From the NCBI GenBank assembly GCA_030530985.1, contig JAUMTX010000004.1, positions 1 through 64,000 on the forward strand: a stretch of 64,000 nt of DNA, read 5' to 3'. This document shows positions 54,040-62,851 of the stretch, one piece after another (the first letter of the stretch is position 1; the number at the start of each line of letters is the position of its first letter). Position numbers and translations under genes: made by a program. The notes under the pieces are model-generated. The model did no database searches. It saw nothing but the letters and a program-made list of their open reading frames with translations, and had not been told where the DNA came from. This DNA comes from Corynebacterium sp. GTDB taxonomy: Bacteria; Actinomycetota; Actinomycetes; Mycobacteriales; Mycobacteriaceae.

Positions 54040-54801
54040 TTAATCTTCAATAGCGCGGATCTGCGCTTCAAGGTCTTCTGGATCCAGAGATGCGGTGGAG
54101 AAGTCGTGGGTTAGTGGGAGGCGTAGGTTGAGGTCGGTGCCTGGGCAGAGTTCAACGGTGCCTTCTTCCAAAACAAAGTCCAATACGTGGCCACCGGTGG
54201 TGCGCTCTTCATTAATAAAGTGAACGTGGCAGCCTGGAACGGAAATGCCCTTTTCGTAGACTGGTGTGCGGAAACCAGCCAAGGTGCCATAGACATTTTC
54301 CAATACGACCTCAGCATCATCGCCAGTGGCTTCAAGCATTGGGCGATATGGCTTGGACTGCTTAGTCACGGTGCGCATTGTGATCTTGCGGAATAGGCCC
54401 TTGATGCGAAGAGCATACATATAGTTTTCGGATGGCAGGAGGGAGGCCACGAAGGAGGAAAGATCCTTACGGGCAACACCGGATGGTGCAGTGCTCGTAA
54501 TACGTGGCACAAAGTTTGTTACAACCGCATATGGGCTGTGCTGGGTGAGGTCGGCAATGCGGGCGGTGCCATCACCAAAGAGCTGGTAGCAGACACCGTC
54601 CAAAATGACCATCTCGCCATCCAAGGCATCGAAGGTACCCAAACCAAAATTGCCGTGGCCCAATAGCTCGCCAATGGTGATTTCACCATCGTAAATGCCA
54701 TCGAGCAGTGCAGTCATCAGGGAATTCTGGAAGATTGTGTGGCGTTCAATTGGCAACTGTCGCTGAATACGTCCGGTAGATGCAGAATTGGAATCCGACA
54801 T
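54040..54801 (-). CDS. budA: Alpha-acetolactate decarboxylase
   Basis: The 253-residue protein has the AlsD/BudA motifs: IFQNSLMTALLDGIYDGEI, LLGHGNFGLGTFDALDGEM, the basic VTKQSKPYRPMLEATGDD segment, FRTPVYEKGISVPGCHVHFI with the zinc-ligand histidines, and GGHVLDFVLEEGTVEL. It converts acetolactate to acetoin, which drains pyruvate without forming acid. An AAGGAG ribosome binding site precedes the ATG. It lies between a sugar PTS gene and the GH32-like gene on the same strand, which links acetoin formation to sugar use. Confidence 0.94.
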   Translation of the reverse strand: MSDSNSASTGRIQRQLPIERHTIFQNSLMTALLDGIYDGEITIGELLGHGNFGLGTFDALDGEMVILDGVCYQLFGDGTARIADLTQHSPYAVVTNFVPRITSTAPSGVARKDLSSFVASLLPSENYMYALRIKGLFRKITMRTVTKQSKPYRPMLEATGDDAEVVLENVYGTLAGFRTPVYEKGISVPGCHVHFINEERTTGGHVLDFVLEEGTVELCPGTDLNLRLPLTHDFSTASLDPEDLEAQIRAIED

Positions 54802-54850
54802 TTCTAACTCCTTAATCAAACAATTTGGTATACCACCCAAGTATAGTGAA

Positions 54851-54876
54851 AGCCCACAGTCCGAAGACTGTGGGCT
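54851..54876 (-). terminator. Hairpin after the PTS gene
   Basis: AGCCCACAGTC, a TTCG loop (minus strand) and GACTGTGGGCT form an 11-base-pair stem, but only TTTC follows, so it may be a partial terminator or an mRNA-stabilising hairpin between ptsS and budA. Confidence 0.7.
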
Positions 54877-54898
54877 CGGTAAAAATTGCTAACGAATT

Positions 54899-56866
54899 TT
54901 AGTTAGCGGCAGGAGCGGCTTCCTTCTCATGAACCTGAAGAAGATTGTCACCTGCGGTTACATCGCCAGCTGGTGCGGCGGTAACTACAGCGCCGGTCTT
55001 GCGGTAGTTGGAGACAACCACTGGGGTAGCGGTGTCATAACCGGCAGCCTTGATCTTTTCGATGTCGAATTCACAAAGAACCTGACCCTTCTCCACACGG
55101 TCACCCTTAGTAACCTTAGGGGAGAAGCCATCGCCCTTCATGTTGACGGTGTCGAAACCAATGTGCATGAGCACCTCGACGCCATCATCGGTGGCAATAG
55201 CGAAAGCGTGGCCGGTTGGGTAAGCAACCTTGATGGTGCCGGAAGCTGGGGCACGCAGAACACCTTCGGTTGGGACAATTGCGGCACCTGGGCCGAGCTT
55301 GCCGCCAGCGAACATGGCGTCCTTAACTTCATTGAGAGCAATGACCTTACCGGTAAGTGGGGAAGCCAGGGTCTCAAGAACTGGGGTGTTGGAAGCAACC
55401 TGTGCTTCGTGAGCAGCCATAGCAGCTGCTGCAGCAGCGTCCTCATCTGCACCTGCTGGGGTAGCAGCACCTGGCTTAACAGTAGCGTAAACGAAGGAGC
55501 CGATGAAGGCGATCAGGAAGCTGACAGCCAAGCAGACGAAGAACATTGGGATGGTGTCAGCCTTGATGGAGACGAAGCCGATGATACCGGCAGCACCGAG
55601 AGCAACAGCCTTAACCTTAAACACTGCAACAAGAGCGGAAGCAACAGCGGAAGCACCCATTGCAATGTAGAAAGGCCAACGCAGACGGAGGTTCACACCG
55701 AAGATGGCAGGCTCGGTAATACCGAAGCAAGCGGAAACACCAGAGGCGGTAGCAAGACCCTTGAGCTTCTCGTCCTTGGTCTTAAGGGCGACAGCCAAGG
55801 TAGCGCCACCCTGGGCGATATTGGCCATGGAAGCAGTTGCGAAGATGAAGGAACCGCCAGCTGCGAAGAGCTGAAGCTCGACTGGTGGGAAGGACTGGTG
55901 AAGACCGGTAATAACAATTGGGGAGTAAACCAGACCGAAGAGGAAGCCACCAACAGGACCCATGGTGTCGTAGACCCACTGGAGACCAGCAGCAAACTCA
56001 TCGCCCAACCAGCGCATTGCAGGACCAACGGCGATGAAGGTTACGAAGCCGGTGATCAGCAGGGTGAGCAGTGGGGTTACAAGGAAGTCCGTAGTACCAC
56101 GCAGCTTGGAGTGCAGGAACTTCTCCAGTACGGAGAGAATCCAAGCAACAAGCAGAATAGGAAGCACGGTGCCCTGGTAACCAGCCTGTGCTACGTGGAG
56201 ACCGAAGAGGTTCCAGTACTCCATCTTGCCTTCGGCAATGGTCTCAGCAACGCTATAACCATTAACCAGGGATGGCATAACCATGGCCATAGCCATACCA
56301 GCACCCAGGTAAGGGTTACCACCAAAACGCTTGGTTGCAGAGAAACCAACGAGAATTGGGAGGAAGGCAAATGGAGCGGCTGCCAGAACATTGATAAAGG
56401 AGGCCAGGTCGGTGATGCTGCTGTAGCGATCAACCAGAGCCTGGTCGCCGAAGAGACCCTCAGCGGTGAGGATGTTGTTGATAGCCATCAAGAGACCGCC
56501 ACCAACAAGAATTGGAATCAGTGGCACGAAGATATCGGCCAAAACCTTAATGGCACGGGAGAATGCGTTGCCCTGCTTAGCAGCAACATCCTTGAGTTCC
56601 TCGGTGGAAACTTCGCGGACGCCTGCGAGCTTTACCAGCTCAGTATAGACAATATCGACATCGCCAGGGCCTACAATGATCTGGAACATACCGCCGGCCT
56701 CAAAGATACCCTTGAGGTCTGGGTCGTTCTCCAGAGCAGCCTTGTTTACTCGACCAGAGTCATCGAGAACAAGACGAAGACGTGTAGCGCAGTGGGCTGC
56801 GGCTTTAATGTTATCGGCACCGTCGAGTGCTTCAAGCACACGACGCGCAACTGCTGCATGGTCCAT
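54899..56866 (-). CDS. ptsS: Sucrose-type PTS permease EIIBCA
   Basis: The 655-residue protein contains, in order, an EIIB domain with the phosphorylation cysteine in AAHCATRLRLVL (Cys26), an EIIC domain of about ten helices (with GITEPAIFGVNLRLRWPF), and an EIIA domain of the glucose-enzyme type, with the phosphorylation histidine in VLMHIGFDTVNMKG (His568) and a FDIEKIKAAGYDTATPVVVSN block. It takes up and phosphorylates a sugar. Its size, domain order and the neighbouring GH32 gene match PtsS for sucrose in C. glutamicum. Trehalose or another beta-fructoside cannot be excluded. Confidence 0.9.
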   Translation of the reverse strand: MDHAAVARRVLEALDGADNIKAAAHCATRLRLVLDDSGRVNKAALENDPDLKGIFEAGGMFQIIVGPGDVDIVYTELVKLAGVREVSTEELKDVAAKQGNAFSRAIKVLADIFVPLIPILVGGGLLMAINNILTAEGLFGDQALVDRYSSITDLASFINVLAAAPFAFLPILVGFSATKRFGGNPYLGAGMAMAMVMPSLVNGYSVAETIAEGKMEYWNLFGLHVAQAGYQGTVLPILLVAWILSVLEKFLHSKLRGTTDFLVTPLLTLLITGFVTFIAVGPAMRWLGDEFAAGLQWVYDTMGPVGGFLFGLVYSPIVITGLHQSFPPVELQLFAAGGSFIFATASMANIAQGGATLAVALKTKDEKLKGLATASGVSACFGITEPAIFGVNLRLRWPFYIAMGASAVASALVAVFKVKAVALGAAGIIGFVSIKADTIPMFFVCLAVSFLIAFIGSFVYATVKPGAATPAGADEDAAAAAAMAAHEAQVASNTPVLETLASPLTGKVIALNEVKDAMFAGGKLGPGAAIVPTEGVLRAPASGTIKVAYPTGHAFAIATDDGVEVLMHIGFDTVNMKGDGFSPKVTKGDRVEKGQVLCEFDIEKIKAAGYDTATPVVVSNYRKTGAVVTAAPAGDVTAGDNLLQVHEKEAAPAAN

Positions 56867-56958
56867 GATCGGAACCTTTCAAAATCATCAGGATAAATGC
56901 GGTACGCCAGCCGACGCGTGCCTTACGTTTGCGTCATTTTGCGTACATGCCTAACAAT

Positions 56959-57010
56959 AATGTGAGAAACCTCAAATGGCAAGTTGCAAAAATTTGAGAT
57001 TTCTCACATT
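56959..57010. promoter_or_regulatory. Long inverted repeat containing two GlxR/CRP-like half-matched boxes
   Basis: A 19-base arm (AATGTGAGAAACCTCAAAT) and its partner pair at 18 positions across a 14-base spacer, between the GH32 gene and ptsS. Each arm contains a match to TGTGA-N6-TCACA at nine of ten fixed positions: TGTGAgaaaccTCAaA (56961-56976) and TtTGAgatttcTCACA (56993-57008). GlxR, the corynebacterial CRP homologue, recognises this pattern. It could also form a hairpin in RNA. Confidence 0.6.
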
Positions 57011-57039
57011 GATAAGATTTTGAACTCTAAGCTTTAATT

Positions 57040-58422
57040 TTAATCTACTTGAATGTTCACAATCGGTGCATCGGGGTAGATTCGAGAAGCTGCAGCAATA
57101 CGCCCTTCGTTGACGTAAATTTCAAGAGTTGTTGCGTCCACGATTACACGAATCTGGTCAATGTTGGAATTCGGAAGTTGGATTCCGCGAATGTCCGACT
57201 CTGTGTGATAGTTCTGGTCAGAACGGTCAATACGCAATACGCGCTCCGAGTCCAGGGTGATGGTCGTGGCGGTAGCGCCATTGGCGTCGATAAGCTTGGC
57301 CTCAAAACCTGGCTTGAGCTCGAAGCTTAGGTCATGTACGCCGGCCTCTGGGTTGTTTGGAAGCTCAGCACGTGGCACTTGGTGGAGCCAACCATCACGC
57401 AGGGATAGCTCACGGGTCAGCGTCAGCGTATGCATCCAGTTTTCAACCTTACTCGGCTGATCATCCTGGTCAGGCAGACCCATCCACGCAATCATCAATG
57501 GTGGAATCTCCGGATTGGAGTTATTGAAGGCCACCTGTGGGGCATAGAACTCGTGACCATAGTCCAGTTCCGTAAAACCACGCAGAACCTTGAATGTGGT
57601 TCCTTCCAGATTGCCCACCACATAACCGCACTGGTGGTTATTGGCATAGGCGAATCCTTGCTGCTCCAGGCCCTGTGGAAGGAAAATGAGCACATCGCGC
57701 TCCACACCATCGACCTCATCGCGCAAGGTTACCAGATTTGGGCATTCCCACATATAGCCGCCTGGAATCATATCTGGGGCGCCACCTGGCTGTGCCTCGG
57801 AGAGATCAAATTCAATCTCGCCCAAGAAATCCCAGGTGCGACGATCCGTGGAGGTGTAGAGCACAGCAGCGCCGGTTTCATCCACGCGCTGCGCACCCAA
57901 AAGCATGGTCCAGGTGCCATTACGCAGGGTGATCTGTGGGTCGCGATAGTGGTTGGTATAACCCTCAGCAGGGCCATCAATTAGTGGGTTGAGCTCACTG
58001 CGCAGGTGCATGCCTCCCGTCTGGTTAGCGCTGTGGCTATCCTCGGTGAGACGGTCGGTCACATGGACCAGGTTTTGGGTGGCGCGGCGCTGCCCACCCG
58101 GCTTGGCATTGCCGGTGTAGAAGAGTTCGAGCTGGCCGTCGATAAGCACGGCACTGCCGGAGTAGCAGCCGCGGTCATCATAATCGACGCTAGGGTAGAG
58201 CGCATTAGGCAGATGCGTCCAAGCCTCAGGCTGACCTGGGGAAAGCTCAGTGTATGCGTGGCCCCAACCGGTCTGCTTAGTTGCCAGTGGCCACATTGGG
58301 TCAGATTGGAAATAACAATGCAGAATATTGCCCTCAATATACACGCCATTTGGGTCATTAATACGGCCCGTAGCTGCGGTTAAATGATAATAGGGGCGAA
58401 GATGAGAGTGTGCGTTCGACAT
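57040..58422 (-). CDS. Intracellular GH32 sucrose-6-phosphate hydrolase
   Basis: The 460-residue GH32 enzyme has the catalytic carboxylates: INDPNG (Asp23, nucleophile), YRDPQ (Asp161, transition-state stabiliser) and MWECPNL (Glu226, acid/base). No signal peptide is present. The C-terminal beta-sandwich ends in an IVDATTLEIYVNEGR block. In front of a PTS gene for sucrose it would split sucrose-6-phosphate into glucose-6-phosphate and fructose. C. glutamicum has the same pairing (scrB with ptsS). The order here is hydrolase first, then PTS, budA and the GH32-like protein, all on one strand. Confidence 0.92.
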   Translation of the reverse strand: MSNAHSHLRPYYHLTAATGRINDPNGVYIEGNILHCYFQSDPMWPLATKQTGWGHAYTELSPGQPEAWTHLPNALYPSVDYDDRGCYSGSAVLIDGQLELFYTGNAKPGGQRRATQNLVHVTDRLTEDSHSANQTGGMHLRSELNPLIDGPAEGYTNHYRDPQITLRNGTWTMLLGAQRVDETGAAVLYTSTDRRTWDFLGEIEFDLSEAQPGGAPDMIPGGYMWECPNLVTLRDEVDGVERDVLIFLPQGLEQQGFAYANNHQCGYVVGNLEGTTFKVLRGFTELDYGHEFYAPQVAFNNSNPEIPPLMIAWMGLPDQDDQPSKVENWMHTLTLTRELSLRDGWLHQVPRAELPNNPEAGVHDLSFELKPGFEAKLIDANGATATTITLDSERVLRIDRSDQNYHTESDIRGIQLPNSNIDQIRVIVDATTLEIYVNEGRIAAASRIYPDAPIVNIQVD

Positions 58423-58477
58423 AAAACAAGCCTAAGGAATAGGCTCGTTAAATCAAAATTATTATAAAAAAGGAAGT

Positions 58478-58509
58478 ACCCGCCACACGGGGGCAGGTGT
58501 GTGGCGGGT
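58478..58509 (-). terminator. Terminator of the O-methyltransferase gene
   Basis: ACCCGCCACAC and GTGTGGCGGGT form a perfect 11-base-pair stem, followed on the minus strand by ACTTCCTTTTTTATA. Confidence 0.88.
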
Positions 58510-58533
58510 GTGCCTTTGGTACAGGACCAAACT

Positions 58534-59196
58534 TTAGTATTGACCAGATGTTTTCGTAACTACCACGAGTCCACTATCCAGTGGGACTTGGGCGACAATC
58601 GCATCATTTAGTTCTTCGAGATATGCGATGGTCTCCCGGGCAGCAACGGTATTACTATCTCGTCGACTACTATCGCTAACGGTACCATCCAAAAGCAAAT
58701 TATCCAAAATTAGGGTTCCACCTGCATGAAGAAGAGGCCATGAAGATTCAATAAATCGCCTCATATCAACCGGTGGCGTAGCGCTGTACACAAGCGAGTA
58801 GCTTTCATCAGCCAATCGCGTGAGCACATCGAGTCGACGAGTGGTCAAAAGACGGTGCTTATTTGGGTTAAGATCCGCAATGGTCATTGTCTTTTTAATC
58901 ACAGCCAAGGTTTCCGCATCTGGCTCCAAAACAGTAACGGAACCGGTGCGTAGGCCATGGGCAATGTGCAAAGCCAAAACAGGGGAGGCTGCAGAGACCA
59001 TAACCGCATTGCGCCCTGGATAGGTGCCCGCTAGTGCTTCAATAAAAGCGCAGGCAGCAGGGCTAGGAATGTGGACATTGAGCTCTTCGGTATAGTCGCG
59101 TGCGAGTTGCACGGCGCGCCCAAAGTCAGTGATATTTGCATTATCCTTCTGCAGGGTGCGGGCGTGCGATTCGATATAGTCTTGAAGGCTGTCCAT
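58534..59196 (-). CDS. SAM-dependent O-methyltransferase
   Basis: The 220-residue protein has a Rossmann-type methyltransferase fold: a SAM-binding region VMVSAASPVLALHIAHGLRTG, VTVLEPDAETLAVIKKTM, and LLHAGGTLILDNLLLDGTV with the DN-type metal/ligand block of class 3 O-methyltransferases. The first glycine-rich motif is unusually poor in Gly. It is divergent from sigE, exactly as in mycobacteria, where an O-methyltransferase gene flanks sigE. The ATG 60 bases into the noncoding side is the only start that does not run through the sigE gene. Confidence 0.85.
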   Translation of the reverse strand: MDSLQDYIESHARTLQKDNANITDFGRAVQLARDYTEELNVHIPSPAACAFIEALAGTYPGRNAVMVSAASPVLALHIAHGLRTGSVTVLEPDAETLAVIKKTMTIADLNPNKHRLLTTRRLDVLTRLADESYSLVYSATPPVDMRRFIESSWPLLHAGGTLILDNLLLDGTVSDSSRRDSNTVAARETIAYLEELNDAIVAQVPLDSGLVVVTKTSGQY

Positions 59197-59232
59197 GCAT
59201 ATAGTTATACCGTAAAATTTTTTTGCGCGCGC

Positions 59233-59260
59233 GGGAACAATTTTGTGCTTTTCGACGTTT
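59233..59260 (+). promoter_or_regulatory. Candidate ECF-type promoter of sigE
   Basis: GGGAAC (59233-59238), then 18 bases, then GTTT (59257-59260), fits the GGAA-N18-20-GTT pattern of SigH/SigE-dependent promoters in actinobacteria. It lies 117 bases before the sigE ATG and points toward it, so autoregulation or SigH control is likely. Confidence 0.55.
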
Positions 59261-59376
59261 AATAAATAGAGGCACAATATGTGAGATTTTTTCTTGGGTC
59301 CCTTCTCATATATTGGCTCCCATGCAATTCCCAGAAACATATCGACTTCTACACAGGTAGATGAAAGGGCACATCG

Positions 59377-60105
59377 ATGAACTGGAAGCAGAATAGCTTT
59401 ATGGATAATACCGTAGAGCCACGCACACCTGCTTCTTCTCGCGCTGAGCGTAAGCGCGCTAAGAAGGCCGCCAAGGCCGAAGCTAAACTCGCCCGCACTC
59501 ATAAGGCGGCTGGTGCTGAAACCGTGAGCTCCGGTACTGCCGCTTTTGATGCTGGTATTGGCGAGATGCCTTCCTGGGAAGAACTTGTTCAGGAGCACGC
59601 CGAGGGAGTCTACCGCCTGGCGTACCGTCTGTGCGGTAATGCTCATGACGCCGAGGATCTCACCCAGGAGACCTTTATGCGCGTCTTCCGCTCCCTCAAG
59701 GACTATAAGCCTGGTGTTTTCGAAGGCTGGCTGCACCGCATTACCACGAACCTCTTCTTGGATATGGTTCGTCGCCGTAATTCGACTGTGAAGTTCCAGT
59801 CTCTGCCGGAGGACTATGAGTCTGTGGTGTCCACGGATCCTAGCCCTGCAGAGGAATATGAGCTGCGCCATATGGATCCGCAACTCCAGGCTGCCCTCGA
59901 TAGCTTGAACCCCGATTTCCGCGTCGTTATTGTTTTGTGTGATGTGATGGGCATGTCCTATGAGGATATTGCCGCCACCCTCGGCGTCAAGATGGGTACT
60001 GTGCGTAGCCGTCTTCACCGTGCCAGGGCCCAGCTGCGCTCCCAGTTGGAGGTGGCTGCACAGAGCTCTAGCGACCTTCAGAGAATGATCGAAGGCCGTG
60101 TCTAG
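59377..60105 (+). CDS. sigE: ECF sigma factor SigE
   Basis: The 242-residue protein has an N-terminal basic extension (about residues 20-50, with [16 protein letters not shown]), sigma region 2 ([20 protein letters not shown], then [17 protein letters not shown]) and region 4 ([20 protein letters not shown]). The position between O-methyltransferase and an anti-sigma gene, and upstream of tatB, matches SigE of mycobacteria and corynebacteria, which responds to envelope stress. The long N-terminal extension is a SigE feature. Its stop overlaps the anti-sigma gene start. Confidence 0.93.
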   Translation: MNWKQNSFMDNTVEPRTPASSRAERKRAKKAAKAEAKLARTHKAAGAETVSSGTAAFDAGIGEMPSWEELVQEHAEGVYRLAYRLCGNAHDAEDLTQETFMRVFRSLKDYKPGVFEGWLHRITTNLFLDMVRRRNSTVKFQSLPEDYESVVSTDPSPAEEYELRHMDPQLQAALDSLNPDFRVVIVLCDVMGMSYEDIAATLGVKMGTVRSRLHRARAQLRSQLEVAAQSSSDLQRMIEGRV

Positions 60106-60466
60106 GAAGAATATTAAGGAAAAGAAGTTCTGTCCCTCGGAGCATTTGAGCACCGAGGCCATCGCCGCTTTTGTTGACGGCGAGCTCCCTCATGTCGCCA
60201 TGCATCGTGCCCGTGTCCACTTGGTGCACTGCAAGGAATGCGCCCACGAGGTTCGTGTCCAGCGCGAAGCCTCTGCGCGTCTACGTGAAGGCGATGGGGC
60301 AGTGCCCTCTATCCCTGAGCATTTGATGAGCCGTCTTACTTCCATGGCGGAGTGGTGTCCCTCTGGTCCTGGGGTTGAGGACACGGCTAATCCACGCCCG
60401 CAGAGTTTTCTGGATAAAATGGATCTGCTGTATCACGCGGTTCGTCGAACCAGAAAGAATGATTAA
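60098..60466 (+). CDS. cseE: Anti-sigma-E factor with zinc-binding motif
   Basis: The 122-residue protein has the ZAS motif: HLVHCKEC (His-x3-Cys-x2-Cys) near residues 42-49, preceded by the [20 protein letters not shown] helix. It would bind SigE and release it on envelope or redox stress. No membrane helix is present, as in the soluble RseA/CseE of mycobacteria and corynebacteria. The GTG start overlaps the sigE end by eight bases, so the two are translationally coupled. Confidence 0.9.
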   Translation: MSRKNIKEKKFCPSEHLSTEAIAAFVDGELPHVAMHRARVHLVHCKECAHEVRVQREASARLREGDGAVPSIPEHLMSRLTSMAEWCPSGPGVEDTANPRPQSFLDKMDLLYHAVRRTRKND

Positions 60467-60921
60467 TGTTTGACAATATCGGCTGGGGTGAGATCCTCGT
60501 CGTTGTGATAATCGGTGTGATTATCATCGGCCCGGAGCGACTCCCCGGTGTCATTGAGGACTGTCGCGCCGCAATTTTTGCTGCCCGCAAGGCGATTAAT
60601 AATGCCAAAAAGGAGCTCAATGGCGAGTTCGATGGCGCTTTTGATGAAATCAAGGAACCGCTGAGCCAGGTGGCAAAGATTGCCAGCATGAGCCCCCGCG
60701 CCGCTATCACCAAGCACCTTTTGGATGGCGATGATCTCTCCGATGATCTCTCCGTGGATCTGCGCCAAGAGCTCGGTGAGAAGCCACAATTGGCAACCAA
60801 TGGTGAACGCCAGGAAACTACTAGGCGCACCCATCAAGCCAAAGGCCCTGCACCAGTGGATAAGCCGGGTGGTACACCGGGCTTCACCTATGGTGAGGGC
60901 ACTTTCAATGACGTTATGTAA
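60466..60921 (+). CDS. tatB: Sec-independent protein translocase subunit TatB
   Basis: The 151-residue protein begins [20 protein letters not shown], with one membrane helix and the GPERLPGVI hinge that mark TatB, then an amphipathic helix and a long hydrophilic tail. It works with TatA and TatC to export folded twin-arginine proteins. Its ATG overlaps the anti-sigma stop by one base. The sigE-rseA-tatB order is conserved in actinobacteria. Confidence 0.95.
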   Translation: MFDNIGWGEILVVVIIGVIIIGPERLPGVIEDCRAAIFAARKAINNAKKELNGEFDGAFDEIKEPLSQVAKIASMSPRAAITKHLLDGDDLSDDLSVDLRQELGEKPQLATNGERQETTRRTHQAKGPAPVDKPGGTPGFTYGEGTFNDVM

Positions 60922-60926
60922 TTAAC

Positions 60927-60968
60927 AAAAAAATGCCGGGCTCTGTGAATGAACTGAGCCCGGCTTTT
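60927..60968. terminator. Bidirectional terminator between tatB and mrp
   Basis: GCCGGGCTC and GAGCCCGGC form a perfect 9-base-pair stem with A-rich and T-rich flanks, located between convergent genes. Confidence 0.9.
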
Positions 60969-60975
60969 AGTGTTT

Positions 60976-62073
60976 TTAGAGGAGCTGCTTGCCAGCCAGG
61001 GATTCCTTGCGCACAAAAAGCTGGTCCGCAATGGCATCAAAAGCCTTGGCTGTTGGGCTATCGGGGTGGGAGATGCTCACTGGCACACCTTCATCACCCT
61101 GTACGCGCAGCTGTGGGTCCAATGGAATGGAACCCAGCAGTGGCACTGGCGCACCGGTCAAGGTGTGGAGACGGTTAGCCACAATTTCGCCGCCGCCTTC
61201 ACCAAAGACATTCATGGTGGAGCCATCCGGCATAATCATCGCACCCATATTTTCAATCACACCAGCAATCTTCTGGTGGGTCTTAATGGCAATGGCACCG
61301 GCACGTTCCGCCACCTCAGCGGCAGCAGCCTGCGGGGTAGTAACCACAAGAATTTCCGCATTTGGCAGTAGCTGCGCCACGGAGAGCGCAATATCACCAG
61401 TTCCTGGTGGCAAATCCAAAAGCAGAATATCTAGTTCACCCCAGTACACATCGGTGAGGAACTGGGTCAGGGCGCGGTGCAGCATAGGACCACGCCAAAT
61501 CACGGGGGTATTGCCCTCAGTGAACTGGGCTATGGAAATGAGCTTCACACCATGTGCCTGTGGGGGAATAATCATCTCATCCACCGCATGTGGCATCTCC
61601 TCGGAGGCCAGCATGCCTGGAATGGAGTGACCATAAATATCGGCATCCACAATGCCCACGCTCAAACCACGCTTGGCCAATAGCACGCCCAGGTTGGCGG
61701 TGATGGAGGACTTGCCCACACCGCCCTTACCGGAGGCCACCGCATAAACACGGGTGCGGCAATTTGGCTTGGTGAATGGGTTCTCTTCCTTGTGCACCTG
61801 GGTGCGCAGTGCACGACGCTGCTCATCGCTCATCACGTCGGTATCCACGGTCACATCAGTCACGCCTGGTACTTCTTTGATTGCCGCAACGGAATTATCC
61901 ACCAGGGTGGTGCGCATAGGGCAAGCAGCAATGGTCAGGTAGATAACAACATTGACTGTGGAGCCATCCACCTCAATGGACTTGACCATATTGAGTTCTG
62001 TGAGGGACTTGCCGAGTTCGGGGTCCATCACACGGCTGAGCGCTGCACGGATATCAGACTCAGTTACTGCCAT
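60976..62073 (-). CDS. mrp: Mrp/NBP35 family P-loop iron-sulfur carrier ATPase
   Basis: The 365-residue protein has an N-terminal MIP18 (DUF59) domain (about residues 1-95, with PELGKSLTELNMVKSIEVDG) and a ParA/MinD-type ATPase domain with deviant Walker A VASGKGGVGKSSITANLGV, LLDLPPGTGDIALS and a late IENMGAMIMPDGSTMNVFGEG. The C-terminal CxxC that holds the shared cluster in many members is absent. That absence is common in actinobacterial Mrp. It would load or carry iron-sulfur clusters. Confidence 0.92.
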   Translation of the reverse strand: MAVTESDIRAALSRVMDPELGKSLTELNMVKSIEVDGSTVNVVIYLTIAACPMRTTLVDNSVAAIKEVPGVTDVTVDTDVMSDEQRRALRTQVHKEENPFTKPNCRTRVYAVASGKGGVGKSSITANLGVLLAKRGLSVGIVDADIYGHSIPGMLASEEMPHAVDEMIIPPQAHGVKLISIAQFTEGNTPVIWRGPMLHRALTQFLTDVYWGELDILLLDLPPGTGDIALSVAQLLPNAEILVVTTPQAAAAEVAERAGAIAIKTHQKIAGVIENMGAMIMPDGSTMNVFGEGGGEIVANRLHTLTGAPVPLLGSIPLDPQLRVQGDEGVPVSISHPDSPTAKAFDAIADQLFVRKESLAGKQLL

Positions 62074-62114
62074 GGGGTATTTCTTTCTAGTGTGTGTAAA
62101 AGTGAAGCTGAGAT

Positions 62115-62708
62115 TTAGACTTCATCCCGTGGGTCACGGGGAGTCTCATAAATCTCGGAAAGATTCTCATAGTGGCCTGCCTCGCCGCCACCCTGTGCAG
62201 CCTGTTCACGGGCCATACGGGCAGCTGCAGCCTGGTCATCGAGCTTATTCTCCAAGCGTCGAATAACATTGGTGAGATCTTCCAACTCGTGGCGCAAATA
62301 GTCACGGGTCACGGACTCGCTCAAAGCAATACGAACACTGGCCAGCTCACGGGCAAGGAATTCGGTATCGGCTTTGGTCTGCTCGGCGCGACGACGGTCC
62401 TCGCTGACCTGCAGGCGGTCACGGCTTTCCTGGCGGTTCTGTGCCAAAAGAATCAGTGGGGCAGCATAGGCCGCCTGGGTGGAAAATGCCAGGTTCAAAA
62501 GAATAAAGGGGTATGGATCCCAATTCCACCAGAAGCCGCCCAGGTTCAAAAGAACCCAGACAATCACGAAGGCGGTCTGCCACGCCAAGTACTCGCCGGT
62601 ACCAAAGAAGCGCGCCACTTTCTCCGCAATTGCGCCGACCTTATCGGCGTCCATGCGGAAAAACTTCTTTTTCCTACCCGCCGCCGGGGTGTCGAGGAAT
62701 TCTGCCAT
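62115..62708 (-). CDS. DUF1003 domain membrane protein
   Basis: The 197-residue protein has two membrane helices in the middle (WQTAFVIVWVLLNLGGFWW and NLAFSTQAAYAAPLILLAQN), matching DUF1003, followed by a long charged coiled-coil-like tail (SRDRLQVSEDRRRAEQTKAD). The ATG at 62708 has a GGAGG ribosome binding site; a longer frame is less likely. It is followed by the MgtE-domain gene upstream on the same strand, a conserved neighbour in corynebacteria and mycobacteria, hinting at a shared role in ion homeostasis (inference). Confidence 0.9.
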   Translation of the reverse strand: MAEFLDTPAAGRKKKFFRMDADKVGAIAEKVARFFGTGEYLAWQTAFVIVWVLLNLGGFWWNWDPYPFILLNLAFSTQAAYAAPLILLAQNRQESRDRLQVSEDRRRAEQTKADTEFLARELASVRIALSESVTRDYLRHELEDLTNVIRRLENKLDDQAAAARMAREQAAQGGGEAGHYENLSEIYETPRDPRDEV

Positions 62709-62790
62709 GTCTCTACCTCCTTTATTGCTTCTCCATTGGGTTACGGGCCACACAATCCATGGGCGCGCAACAAAATAGAACCAAAAGTCA

Positions 62791-62812
62791 AGTATAGGTC
62801 AGTACTCTGACC
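62791..62812 (-). promoter_or_regulatory. -10 box and inverted repeat upstream of the DUF1003 gene
   Basis: On the minus strand TATACT (62796-62791) is a good -10 element. Immediately upstream is a perfect inverted repeat GGTCAG-TACT-CTGACC (62797-62812), which could be an operator for this promoter. Confidence 0.4.
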
Positions 62813-62851
62813 CAGTGCTAAATCGGACTAGTAATAATCGGCGGTTATTAA

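Noticed and set aside
54929..56896. 655-codon open frame antisense to the PTS gene
   Set aside because: Shadow frame; composition is low-complexity and has no recognisable domain. The equal length is coincidental.
56945..57039. LicT/SacY-type antiterminator (RAT) site before ptsS
   Set aside because: The hairpin arms do not resemble RAT consensus and no BglG-type gene is nearby; CRP-like boxes explain the repeat better.
58534..60162. 542-codon frame extending the O-methyltransferase through sigE
   Set aside because: The N-terminal 320 codons are antisense to sigE and have no homology; the methyltransferase starts at the internal ATG.
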